Source: Phycisphaerales bacterium (lineage in GTDB: Bacteria > Planctomycetota > Phycisphaerae > Phycisphaerales > UBA1924). Taken from it: a DNA stretch of 40,835 bases. The stretch spans positions 1-40,835 of the forward strand of contig JAFIFZ010000082.1 of NCBI GenBank assembly GCA_020831775.1, given 5' to 3'. This document shows, one piece after another, positions 1-7,381 of this stretch; the stretch's first letter is position 1, and each line of letters begins with the position of its first letter. Both the position numbers and the translations under genes were made by a program. The notes under the pieces were generated by a model. That model saw nothing but the letters and a program-made list of their open reading frames with translations. It did not search any database and had not been told where the DNA came from.

Positions 1-100
1 GTGGCGCAGGGTATGGTCTGGGGTGTTCACGCGTCGTGTGCAGCGTGAGTTCTGTTTGATCTGTGGCACTGGCTCGGTTGTCGGTGACGGTTCTGACGCG

Positions 101-217
101 ACCCTTCGCTTTGCTCAGGGATCGGCGTCCTGGTGGCGTGCATCGTGGGGGGTTCGTGCGCCCGGGCGGGACGCCCGGGCCACGGTCGTTTGCGCGCCCA
201 GCGCCCCGCGCCCCGCG
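101..217. repeat. Mosaic palindromic intergenic repeat, block A
   Basis: Non-coding stretch downstream of the P-loop gene, built from modules that recur elsewhere in the window. Positions 101-129 match 22626-22654 at 26 of 29 bases in the same orientation. Positions 152-185 match the reverse complement of 22547-22579 with four differences, one of them a 1-nt indel. Positions 194-217 match 22737-22760 at 22 of 24. Most modules are self-complementary, for example cccgggcg/cgcccggg. The hairpin at 215-231 (GCGAGCC, TGC loop, GGCTCGC) lies directly behind the stop codon of the neighbouring gene but has no T-run. Nothing else is seen in 1-232. Confidence 0.75.
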
Positions 218-232
218 AGCCTGCGGCTCGCT

Positions 233-1366
233 TCAATGCCCAAACAGGTTTCGCTGCCCGAACATGCCCTGCTTTTCGAAGTGTTCCAACGCGTCGTCGA
301 CGGAAGGGAAGATCTTTGTCGCGGTCTCGGTGATGAAAGGGCTGGGGGTTTTCTTGGGCTTCCAGACGACGAAGACATCTTTGGTGTGCTCGAAGGCGTG
401 CTGGAGCTCGCGTTCGACGCCGCTGGAGAGGCCGGGGATTTCCTTGCCGTCCATGCCCATCAGTTCGGGGATGTAGCTGACGATCATGTCGGACTGGTCG
501 ATGAGTTTGAAGTCGCGCATGTAGATCTGGCCGTCGATGTCGCCAGCGATGTCGAGCACCTCGCGCGTGCGCGCCCTGATGGGCCTTGCGGCCTTGCCCC
601 CGCCGAAGCTGTGGGGCAGGTGCTCGAAGAACTCCTCGCCCTCGCGTGCCGCGGCGATCGCACGCTCCAGCAGCAGCTTCTCGTCGACATCGCCGGGGTC
701 GAAGGTGATGAAGTGCTCGGCCAGGCGTGCGCGGAAGTCGTCGATCTCGGCGAGCACATCGGGCATGTCGACCACATGGCTCATCGGGAAGCTTGGGTAG
801 ACCGTCTTCATGTCCGGGCGGCACATCAGGCGGAAGAGCGTCTTGGTCGTTTCCTCGTGGCGCCCGCGGCTCATGATGTAGAACCTGCTGCCGGGCACCG
901 CCTTGGCCATCAGCTCGGTCGCGAGGATCTCTTCTTCGCGCCAGACCATGCAGTCCTTGAGCGTCGCGTCGATCTCGTGCTCGTGGTGCAGGCGGGCGTG
1001 GACGACCTCGATGTTGTCGACGAGGCAGATGAACAGGTCCGGCGCGAGCTTGGTGAGCTGGTCGAAGTCGAACGCCGCGAAGAGCCCGTGGCGCCAGCGG
1101 AAGGTCGCGTGCGTGTTGACGATGAGGTTCTGGTGGTCGCGCGCCTCGGAGATGATGTCCTTGAAGGCGGCCCGGCGGAGGTTGTTCAGGCGGCTCAGCG
1201 GCAGGTCGAGGATCTTGCCCGAGCGGATGTCGGGCGCCTCGCGGTACATCATGTCGCCGACATGGAAGAGCTTGATCTCCTCGCCCTGGTCGCCGGCGAA
1301 GTCGCGCACGGCGTTGAGGTAGGGCTTCTTGTCCATGCCGACCTGGCCTGTGACGATCGCTCGCAT
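233..1366 (-). CDS. P-loop ATPase with nucleoside 2-deoxyribosyltransferase-like C-terminus
   Basis: A 377-residue protein. The N-terminus carries a Walker A-like loop, TGQVGMDKK at residues 6-14 (G-x-x-G-x-x-K-K), as in adenylate kinase-like or AAA-type NTPases. The last ~90 residues contain SDMIVSYIPE followed by SSGVERELQHAFEH, which resembles the nucleoside 2-deoxyribosyltransferase fold, where an Asp and a Glu near an SG/E-x-x-A motif act on nucleosides. The substrate is unknown; a role in nucleotide metabolism or signalling is inference. The start at 1366 has GGAG 9 nt upstream and a TACCCT -10 box at 1408-1413. It is transcribed divergently from the next gene. No signal peptide or membrane segment is seen. 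Confidence 0.7.
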   Translation of the reverse strand: MRAIVTGQVGMDKKPYLNAVRDFAGDQGEEIKLFHVGDMMYREAPDIRSGKILDLPLSRLNNLRRAAFKDIISEARDHQNLIVNTHATFRWRHGLFAAFDFDQLTKLAPDLFICLVDNIEVVHARLHHEHEIDATLKDCMVWREEEILATELMAKAVPGSRFYIMSRGRHEETTKTLFRLMCRPDMKTVYPSFPMSHVVDMPDVLAEIDDFRARLAEHFITFDPGDVDEKLLLERAIAAAREGEEFFEHLPHSFGGGKAARPIRARTREVLDIAGDIDGQIYMRDFKLIDQSDMIVSYIPELMGMDGKEIPGLSSGVERELQHAFEHTKDVFVVWKPKKTPSPFITETATKIFPSVDDALEHFEKQGMFGQRNLFGH

Positions 1367-1407
1367 CGCGAAATCTCCGAGGGCGTCTGCCGAGAAACGG
1401 GGGATGA

Positions 1408-1413
1408 AGGGTA
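1408..1413 (-). promoter_or_regulatory. -10 box of the P-loop ATPase gene
   Basis: TACCCT on the minus strand, about 40 nt before the start codon at 1366. It matches the TAC(A/C)(A/C)T boxes found in front of other genes in this window. No convincing -35 element is visible. Confidence 0.4.
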
Positions 1414-1459
1414 GCCGAGCGGCGGCGACGCCACAGCCTCCGCCAGACTGCTCCCGTGT

Positions 1460-1465
1460 TAAACT
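1460..1465 (+). promoter_or_regulatory. -10 box of the PH-like membrane protein gene
   Basis: TAAACT, followed 9 nt later by the Shine-Dalgarno AAGGGAG (1475-1481), which sits 5 nt before the ATG at 1487. The implied leader is about 15-20 nt. No -35 hexamer is recognisable. Confidence 0.4.
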
Positions 1466-1486
1466 GGGGCCGTCAAGGGAGATCCG

Positions 1487-2818
1487 ATGGCGAACGGGAC
1501 GGCTGCGGCAGAGTTAAAGGACGCGGGGGCGGTCGGCCCTGCAATTGAAGCATGGGCGGCCGAAAGCCTCGACCCCGACGAGACGCTGCTCTGGCATGGC
1601 GGGACGGACACGAGGGCGCTGTTGCTGCTCGCGGCCGAAGCGTTCTCGGCCACCTTTGGGATCGTGCTGGTCGTCGCGAGCCTGCTGCTGACGCATCACG
1701 CGTTTACGACCACGCCGGCGGGGGCTTCGCTGAACGCTCAGTTCACGCCCGGGGGCGCCGTCACCATCGGATACTTTCTGGTCCAGATGTTTCTCCTGCC
1801 GACGCTGATCTCCGGGCTCGGGGTGGTGGCGTTCGGGCGTGTGTATGCGCTGACTGATCGGCGGCTGCTCGTCGCGAGGCGGCATTTCGGGCGATTCCGG
1901 CGGTTCAGCGCGATGTCGCTCGACGGGGCGACGGAGATCGGCCGCACCGTGATGACCGGTGGTGCGTGGAAGTTTGTGCTGTACGGGCAGGCGCGACGCC
2001 CGAAGAGCCCGCTGGGCGGGAGGTTTCGGTATCCGCCGCGGAAGCTCTGCGTCATGCCCGGGGTCGAGCGGGCGGAGGAGCTGGAGCGTGCGCTCATCAC
2101 CGAGTGCGGCCTGCCTCGGATCACCGGCCCCGGCGCAGACGAATCGAACCTCGCGATCAGTGAGTACGCCCGCCTGGGCCGGGACGCCAATCACCCGTCG
2201 TCGCTGACGCCAGGGCAGGAGCGAGAGCTCGGGTCTCTGCTCGTCGAAGGCGAGCGTGTGTTGATGGCGGCCGCGAAGGGCGGGCACAGAGAAAGCCGCG
2301 CGGGGCGAGCGGTCGATCGGCTCTGGGTGTGGGCGTGGGTTATTGTGACCGGATCGCTGCTGCTCGGTGTCGCGTTTGTTGCGGCGGAGTCGGTGAGGAT
2401 GCTGTTCTCGCCGCTGCACGCGGGCGCGGCCCCGTCGGCGTTGTGGGCGTTCGCGACGACCGGCGACATGATCGGGGTCGGCGTTTTCTGGACGCTGCCG
2501 GTGCTCTTTCTCTTGAGGCTGATCCCGGCTTTGGCCTCGGCGCCGACCGTGCCCGTTGTCTCGGCGGTGACGGATCGGCGCTGCATCGCCGCCGACGGTT
2601 GGCGGGTGAGGTCCTACGGCTCCGTTTCCGCGAAGTTCGCGGCGCCGGGGGGACGCTTTTCACCGAAGGTGACCTTCAACGACAACAACGCGATCAACTA
2701 CTTGCTGAATGCGAGGGAGGGCAGCGAGCCGGAATTGCTGCTGAAGGAGCCGCACGCCGTCACGCTTTTCATTCGGCGGGCCTTCGCGGGCGAGGAAGAA
2801 AAAGACCGCCCCGGATAG
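1487..2818 (+). CDS. Duplicated PH-like (bPH2-type) membrane protein
   Basis: A 443-residue membrane protein made of two similar halves. Each half has a 'D(P/G)ERVL'-like opening, two hydrophobic segments (about 47-69 and 94-118, then 279-300 and 328-347) and a soluble stretch that begins with the same motif: YALTDRRLLV (120-129) and SAVTDRRCIA (359-368). The (A/V)TDRR signature followed by beta-rich sequence is typical of bacterial PH-domain membrane proteins (DUF304/bPH2 family), whose roles are poorly defined. The start is fixed by AAGGGAG 5 nt upstream. The stop codon TAG lies in the loop of the downstream terminator hairpin. I cannot assign a function beyond membrane location. Confidence 0.75.
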   Translation: MANGTAAAELKDAGAVGPAIEAWAAESLDPDETLLWHGGTDTRALLLLAAEAFSATFGIVLVVASLLLTHHAFTTTPAGASLNAQFTPGGAVTIGYFLVQMFLLPTLISGLGVVAFGRVYALTDRRLLVARRHFGRFRRFSAMSLDGATEIGRTVMTGGAWKFVLYGQARRPKSPLGGRFRYPPRKLCVMPGVERAEELERALITECGLPRITGPGADESNLAISEYARLGRDANHPSSLTPGQERELGSLLVEGERVLMAAAKGGHRESRAGRAVDRLWVWAWVIVTGSLLLGVAFVAAESVRMLFSPLHAGAAPSALWAFATTGDMIGVGVFWTLPVLFLLRLIPALASAPTVPVVSAVTDRRCIAADGWRVRSYGSVSAKFAAPGGRFSPKVTFNDNNAINYLLNAREGSEPELLLKEPHAVTLFIRRAFAGEEEKDRPG

Positions 2819-2831
2819 CCGGGGCGGTCTT
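2802..2831. terminator. Bidirectional terminator shared by convergent genes
   Basis: Perfect 13-bp inverted repeat (2802-2814 and 2819-2831) with a 4-nt loop ATAG that contains the stop codon of the upstream plus-strand gene. Read on the minus strand the stem is followed by a T-rich run (TTTCTT), so it best terminates the convergent secreted-protein gene ending at 2852. Confidence 0.85.
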
Positions 2832-2851
2832 GGTTGTGGGCGGTCGGGCGC

Positions 2852-3631
2852 TCAGCAGCCCTGGGCGAACAGGTTCAGGAAGAGGAAGAAGTCGTCGGCG
2901 TCGATGACGCCGTCGTTGTTCATGTCGGCCCGGAGATCTCCTGCTGCAAAGAGCTGGAGGAAGAGGAAGAAGTCGTCCGCATCGACGACGCCGTCGCCGT
3001 TGAGGTCGGGGATGCAGACCGGCCCGCCCGGGGCGATTGCCAGGGCGCCGATGGTCCAGCCGAATGCGGTGCCGGCGTCATCGGTCAGCAGAATCGTGAT
3101 GAGGCCGCTGGCGTCGGCGGTCTGGCTGACGGCGTAGGAGTCGAGGGTGCGGCTGCTGTCGCCAACCTCGCCGTTGACAAACAGGATGCCCCCGCTGGCG
3201 ACCTGGTCGAAGATCACGGGCGAGCCGCCGCCCTGGATCTCGACGCGGTTGTTCATGGCGAACGCGCGGAGGCCGAAGACCCACAAGTTATAGGACTCAC
3301 CGGGAGTCAGGCCGCGGATCTCGGCCGTCATCGGGACGGTGCCGTAGTAGTAGTCGTCGACCCCGTCGAGCGGCTGGGTGTGCTGCGGGATGGTGGAGGG
3401 GTTGACAGGCCCCGCGAAGGACAAACCGACATCCATCGAGAACGCGTTGCCGGTCGGGGCGCCGCTTTCGTCGATCATGTTCGGGACAATGTAATCAGAG
3501 CCGACGAGCACATTCCAGTTATTGGGCGAGAACAGGCCGTTGGCGGCGTGCTCGAAATCGATCCCCATCATCTGGGCGCTCGCGCCGCCGGCGCCCATCA
3601 CGATCGCAGCCACGCATGCAATACCACGCAT
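2852..3631 (-). CDS. Secreted protein with Gly-Cys-type dockerin-like C-terminus
   Basis: A 259-residue exported protein. It has an N-terminal signal peptide (MRGIACVAAIVMGAGGASA), a beta-rich body of about 180 residues with no recognised domain, and a C-terminal pair of EF-hand/dockerin-like repeats with loops DLNGDGVVDADD and DMNNDGVIDADD, each followed by an FFLFL helix. The chain ends FAQGC. The same C-terminal module closes two proteins at 33994-36768, and a divergent version closes a third there. Such Gly-Cys-ended dockerin modules are known from planctomycetes and may serve anchoring or assembly; calcium binding is expected from the Asp/Asn-rich loops. The start has AGGAGG about 7 nt upstream. 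Confidence 0.85.
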   Translation of the reverse strand: MRGIACVAAIVMGAGGASAQMMGIDFEHAANGLFSPNNWNVLVGSDYIVPNMIDESGAPTGNAFSMDVGLSFAGPVNPSTIPQHTQPLDGVDDYYYGTVPMTAEIRGLTPGESYNLWVFGLRAFAMNNRVEIQGGGSPVIFDQVASGGILFVNGEVGDSSRTLDSYAVSQTADASGLITILLTDDAGTAFGWTIGALAIAPGGPVCIPDLNGDGVVDADDFFLFLQLFAAGDLRADMNNDGVIDADDFFLFLNLFAQGC

Positions 3632-3725
3632 CGCAAACCTCCTCTTTCAGTTTCTCAACGATCCACCACGAAGCTTGGCTGACGATTCCGGGCGTGTACA
3701 GGGCCCGGTCGCCGGCTCAGCAGCC

Positions 3726-3754
3726 AGCCTAACCGATGGCGAAGCCCGCCACAA
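3726..3754 (-). promoter_or_regulatory. Candidate promoter of the 2852-3631 secreted protein
   Basis: On the minus strand, TTGTGG (3749-3754) and TAGGCT (3726-3731) are separated by 17 nt. This gives a leader of about 90 nt before the start at 3631, similar to the layout of the related genes at 33994-36768. The boxes match consensus only moderately. Confidence 0.35.
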
Positions 3755-3784
3755 TCGAATCTGTGAGTGCCGCAAGGGGACGGC

Positions 3785-3790
3785 TACCCT
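3785..3790 (+). promoter_or_regulatory. Leaderless-type -10 box of the glycosyltransferase gene
   Basis: TACCCT ends 6 nt before the GTG at 3797, so transcription would begin at or next to the start codon. No Shine-Dalgarno is present. Confidence 0.45.
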
Positions 3791-3796
3791 CGACCC

Positions 3797-4726
3797 GTGC
3801 GGTTCCACGCGATCATGCTGGTGCGGGACGAGGCCGATGTGCTCGCCGAGGCGATCGAGGGGGTGCTTGCCTGGGCGGACTCGCTCTGGGTGCTCGACAA
3901 CGGGAGCATCGACGGCTCGTGGGAGATCGTGCAGGAGGCTTCGAAGGCCGACTCACGCGTGAGGGCCTGGGGCCGGGTCAACGCGGTGTTTTCCGACGGG
4001 TTGCGGGCGGCGGTCTTCGACGACGCCAGGGCCTCCTTCGAGCACGGTGACTGGATCGCCCGCGTCGACGCCGACGAGTTTTTTCACGAGCCGCCGCAGG
4101 AGTTTGTCCGCAGGCTCGGGCGCAGTGAGTCGTTCGTCTGCGGGCTGCTGCACGAGTTTGTGCTGCTCAAGCGTGAGGCACAGGCGATCGAGCGGGGCGA
4201 GGAGGATCTGTCGCTGCCGATCAGCGAGCGTCGGCGGTGGTGGACGCCGAACCATTTTCCAGAGCCGCGGCTGTTCCGTTACAGGCGATCGATGCGCTGG
4301 CCGGGCACACGGAGCCACCCGTGGCTGGCGGGTGTCATGGCCGGAGAGCGGATCCAGATCCGCCACTACCGCTGGCGGACGCCGCAGCAAGCGAAAAGGC
4401 GTTGGGCGCTGCGCGAGGCGGTGCGTCCTTCGATGCCCTTCGGCGGGGCGCACTGGTCGATCGACGACTGGCGGGCCGAGGGCCTGCGTACGCGCCGGGA
4501 TCCGGGCGTCTCGTTCTGGAAGCCCGGAACGGCGCTGGAGCCGTTCGCTTCTCCTTCGCCGGTGACCGCGCCCTTGCGCCGCCTCGGGAAGGCGGCGTTG
4601 GCGAGGTGCGGCGTGCAGTCCATCGTCGACAGGGTGTTGCCGGGCTACGCGCCGACAGACCTGCGACCGGAGCCGCCCGAGATCGTCGAGCGCTATCTGG
4701 AACTGCTCAGCAACGAAGCGGTCTGA
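3797..4726 (+). CDS. Family 2-like glycosyltransferase
   Basis: A 309-residue GT-A fold glycosyltransferase, expected to transfer sugar from a nucleotide-sugar donor to a glycan or lipid acceptor. Visible hallmarks are the N-terminal strand with VRDEADVL (9-16), the VLDNGSIDGS loop (32-41) that binds the nucleotide, and the metal-binding DAD at 91-93 in ARVDADEFF. The C-terminal half is rich in Arg, Trp and His and has no membrane segment, so the protein is probably cytoplasmic or peripheral. GTG at 3797 is preferred over the in-frame GTG at 3767, because homologous proteins begin close to this strand and a -10 box lies immediately upstream. The donor and acceptor cannot be read from sequence. 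Confidence 0.8.
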   Translation: MRFHAIMLVRDEADVLAEAIEGVLAWADSLWVLDNGSIDGSWEIVQEASKADSRVRAWGRVNAVFSDGLRAAVFDDARASFEHGDWIARVDADEFFHEPPQEFVRRLGRSESFVCGLLHEFVLLKREAQAIERGEEDLSLPISERRRWWTPNHFPEPRLFRYRRSMRWPGTRSHPWLAGVMAGERIQIRHYRWRTPQQAKRRWALREAVRPSMPFGGAHWSIDDWRAEGLRTRRDPGVSFWKPGTALEPFASPSPVTAPLRRLGKAALARCGVQSIVDRVLPGYAPTDLRPEPPEIVERYLELLSNEAV

Positions 4727-4748
4727 AGCGAGTCGGCCTCAAGACAGT

Positions 4749-6038
4749 TCAGAGGCAGCCCTGCGTGCGCCACTCCATGAGCAGCATGAGGTCTGCGATA
4801 CCGGTCCGCCCGTCGGGCAGGGCCCATGAGCCGTCGGTGGGGTCGATGGAGCCGGAGATGTCGAGCCTCGGGTCGCCCGCCGCGATCAGCGAGAGCATGT
4901 CAAAAAAGTCACTCCCGCCGAGGCCCGAGGCGAGCATCGTCGCCTGCAGGCAGAGCGGGTCGATCCGGAGCATCCAGCCGATGATCTGTCCGTCCTCGGC
5001 CTGTCCCTCGCCGACGATCAGGCTCCCGTCGCCTGACACCCAGCGCGGCACCGGGTGCGAGCAGAGCAGGTCGAGCCCGAGGTCCTCTACAAACTGGTCG
5101 AACCGGCGCAGGCCGGTGGATTCGGTCCAGATGTAGCCGGTGGGGGTCTCCAGATCGCCGCCGCGGAGCTGGCCGACGACCACGCGCAGCCCGTCGCACT
5201 GTCCGTGGACATCGACGCGCCAGTAATCGGAGGGGGCCTCAAAGAGTTGTTCGACGCCCCCGGCGATTGTCCAGCGCCACAGCGCATTGGTCGAGCGTCC
5301 GAGCGCCGTTTCGCCATCGGTGCTGACCGCGAAAGCGCCCGGGAGCGTTCGGTCGCTGTCTTCGAGGACGCGGACCGCCCATGAGCCGTCGTCGAGCGAG
5401 GTGGTCCACATCACGCTGAAGGGCTTGTGCTGCGGGCTGCGCAGCACGCCCACGATGTGTTCTCCGCCCGGAGAGACGCCCTGAGCCCAGCCGGCGGTGG
5501 TGAAGATGTGCCCCGGGCGGGGCAGTTCGTGTCGTTCTCCGTCGATCCACGCCGTCGGCACGATGCGCCAGTCACGGCGCACGACGCGGCTGGTCCAGCC
5601 CGCCATCACGCGTCCGTTGGCCGAGAGCGATGCGATCCGCGAGCGTTCCGGCTCGCGCTCGGCCGTGTCGGGCAGTGCCACGGGCGTCGCGCCCCACGAG
5701 TTCCCGCGAGTTACCGCGGGGGTGTACGCGTCGATGCGTCTGGCCGAGACGGTTCCGTCCCGGCTGATGGCGGTGAACTTGCCCGGCCCGATGTCGTCCA
5801 TCATGTGCACAGAGCCCGGCGCATGCAGCTCCCAGCGTGCGGCGCCCGCATCGCGGTCGAGCACGCGAGTGAGCTCGCCGTTGCGGTCCATCCACTTGCC
5901 GACGACCGTTCTGCCGTCGTCGGCGACGGCCATCGGCATCACCCAGACACCGGGGGGCCCGATCAGGTGTGTGACCTCAGTCGAGTGGACAACAGATGTA
6001 ACAACACCACAAGCCGCGAGGGCGACACACTTTTTCAT
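4749..6038 (-). CDS. Secreted repeat protein ending in Gly-Cys-Leu
   Basis: A 429-residue exported protein with signal peptide (MKKCVALAACGVVTSVVHS) followed by repeated units such as AVADDGRTVVG, SLSANGRVMAG and AVSTDGETALG at intervals of about 40-60 residues. This (S/A)x(D/N)G-x-x-V-x-G pattern is that of HAF-type extracellular repeats and predicts a beta-propeller. The C-terminus has a diverged dockerin-like region (FFDMLSLIAAGDPRLDISGS) and ends in TQGCL, one residue past the Gly-Cys of its relatives. The start at 6038 is chosen for the lysine-rich signal peptide and a GGAG upstream; an in-frame extension to 6194 looks non-coding. Function unknown. Confidence 0.75.
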   Translation of the reverse strand: MKKCVALAACGVVTSVVHSTEVTHLIGPPGVWVMPMAVADDGRTVVGKWMDRNGELTRVLDRDAGAARWELHAPGSVHMMDDIGPGKFTAISRDGTVSARRIDAYTPAVTRGNSWGATPVALPDTAEREPERSRIASLSANGRVMAGWTSRVVRRDWRIVPTAWIDGERHELPRPGHIFTTAGWAQGVSPGGEHIVGVLRSPQHKPFSVMWTTSLDDGSWAVRVLEDSDRTLPGAFAVSTDGETALGRSTNALWRWTIAGGVEQLFEAPSDYWRVDVHGQCDGLRVVVGQLRGGDLETPTGYIWTESTGLRRFDQFVEDLGLDLLCSHPVPRWVSGDGSLIVGEGQAEDGQIIGWMLRIDPLCLQATMLASGLGGSDFFDMLSLIAAGDPRLDISGSIDPTDGSWALPDGRTGIADLMLLMEWRTQGCL

Positions 6039-6283
6039 ACGGAGAACTCCCACAACCAGCCGCGAGGTGGTCTGCGCCGGGCGAGGGGGTCGCCCGGCAG
6101 CGGGCGCTCTGGCCCGCACGAGGAGGAGCAGCATCGGGTGGGAGCGCGCGCTTGTCAAGGGGGAGAAACACCCGAAAGCTGCGTCAGCCTCCACAGCGAA
6201 TCAGGGGGGTGTCTAACACCGCGATCGCCCGAGAAATTACTCTGCGGGCCTGTCGGTAAGCGATGAATCGGCTCGGCAAGCGG

Positions 6284-7042
6284 TCAGCGAACTGCGCGCG
6301 AGAATGACTCGATCATAATCGATTTCATCTGGCGTACGGCTTCTCTCATCCCCACATAGACCGCACGGCTGACGATGGCGTGCCCGATGTGCAGTTCCTC
6401 AACGCCGCGCAGCGCCGCGATCGGCGCAACATTGTGGTAGTTCAGCGCGTGACCCGCGTTAAAACGTATCCCGGCACCCAGAATCGTTTCGCCTGTGGAT
6501 TCGACACGCGCGAGCGCCTCGGAAAGCCGTTTGCGCCGAAAATCGCCGCCGCAGGCGAAGAACGCTTCGGCGTAAGGGCCAGTGTGCACTTCGCAGACAT
6601 CAAAACCGATCTCTGCGGCGGCCTCGGCCTGTGCGGGGTCGGGGTCGATGAACGCCGAGACGATCAGCCCCGCTTCGCGCAGTTTGCGTACATCGCCCCC
6701 GAGCTTGTCGCGCAGCGAAGCGACATCGAGCCCGCCCTCGGTGGTGATCTCCTGGCGGCCCTCGGGCACGAGCATCGCGGTGTGGGGCTTGAGGCGCGAG
6801 GCGATGGCGATCATTTCGTCTGTGGCGGCCATCTCGAGGTTCAGGCGCACATTCACGCCGCCGCAGAGGCGTTCGACATCGTGGTCCTGAATGTGGCGCC
6901 GGTCCTCGCGGAGGTGGACGGTGATGCCGTCGGCCCCGCCCAGCTCGGCCTCGTGGGCGGCCCGGGTTGGGTCGGGCTCGACGCCCCTCCGGGCCTGGCG
7001 GACGGTCGCGACATGATCGATGTTGACGCCGAGCTGGATCAT
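6284..7042 (-). CDS. pdxJ: Pyridoxine 5'-phosphate synthase
   Basis: A 252-residue PdxJ of normal length. It condenses 1-deoxy-D-xylulose 5-phosphate with 3-amino-2-oxopropyl phosphate to form pyridoxine 5'-phosphate, in the DXP-dependent vitamin B6 pathway. Family signatures are clear: GVNIDHVATVRQARRG at the N-terminus, GADGITVHLREDRRHI, the NLEMA strand, SAFIDPD, VEVHTG-like CEVHTGPYA, and the phosphate-binding GAGIRFNAGHALNYHNV segment. The protein is a cytoplasmic TIM barrel. The start at 7042 has AAAGG a few nucleotides upstream. It stands alone, divergent from the coiled-coil protein gene across a 339-nt gap. Confidence 0.97.
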   Translation of the reverse strand: MIQLGVNIDHVATVRQARRGVEPDPTRAAHEAELGGADGITVHLREDRRHIQDHDVERLCGGVNVRLNLEMAATDEMIAIASRLKPHTAMLVPEGRQEITTEGGLDVASLRDKLGGDVRKLREAGLIVSAFIDPDPAQAEAAAEIGFDVCEVHTGPYAEAFFACGGDFRRKRLSEALARVESTGETILGAGIRFNAGHALNYHNVAPIAALRGVEELHIGHAIVSRAVYVGMREAVRQMKSIMIESFSRAVR

Positions 7043-7381
7043 GGCTGCCTTTCAGCGGGGTCGGGTCGGGCGGGCCGCGATGCCGGCCCTTGGGGCGTGA
7101 GCGGGGTTCGGGGCGGGATTGTTCGTCGCGACGGGGCCCCACGAGGGGGCGGGCCCTCCAGGAAAATGGGAGGGGTTCGGGGGCAGGGTTGACGCGGCGG
7201 GCGTTTCAGGCGAGACTCCCCAGCCCCAGCCGGGCGGATCCCGGCGAGGGTTGGGTGCGTACCTACCATTGGAACCCGCGAGAGGTCCTGATAGGGCCGG
7301 CGGGCGGGAACGCCGAACATCGATTGAACACACCGGGGGCCGACGACGGCCTCCGCTGACCACTCTGACTGGAGCGCGGCG
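7043..7381. other. Intergenic region between pdxJ and the coiled-coil protein gene
   Basis: This 339-nt divergent gap holds no convincing gene. A TACCAT box at 7264-7269 could be the -10 of the downstream gene. A short hairpin at about 7340-7361 (CGGGGGCCG, ACGA loop, CGGCCTCCG) lies in the presumed leader shortly before the GGAG ribosome site. The rest is G-rich sequence with small palindromes. Confidence 0.4.

Noticed and set aside
23-1414. 463-codon open frame on the plus strand
   Set aside because: It is antisense to the P-loop ATPase gene, with no recognisable domain and Ala/Val/Asp-rich random-looking sequence.
6039-6283. Small gene or RNA between the secreted repeat protein and pdxJ
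   Set aside because: No coding pattern or stable structure beyond a 5-bp hairpin near 6207-6219.
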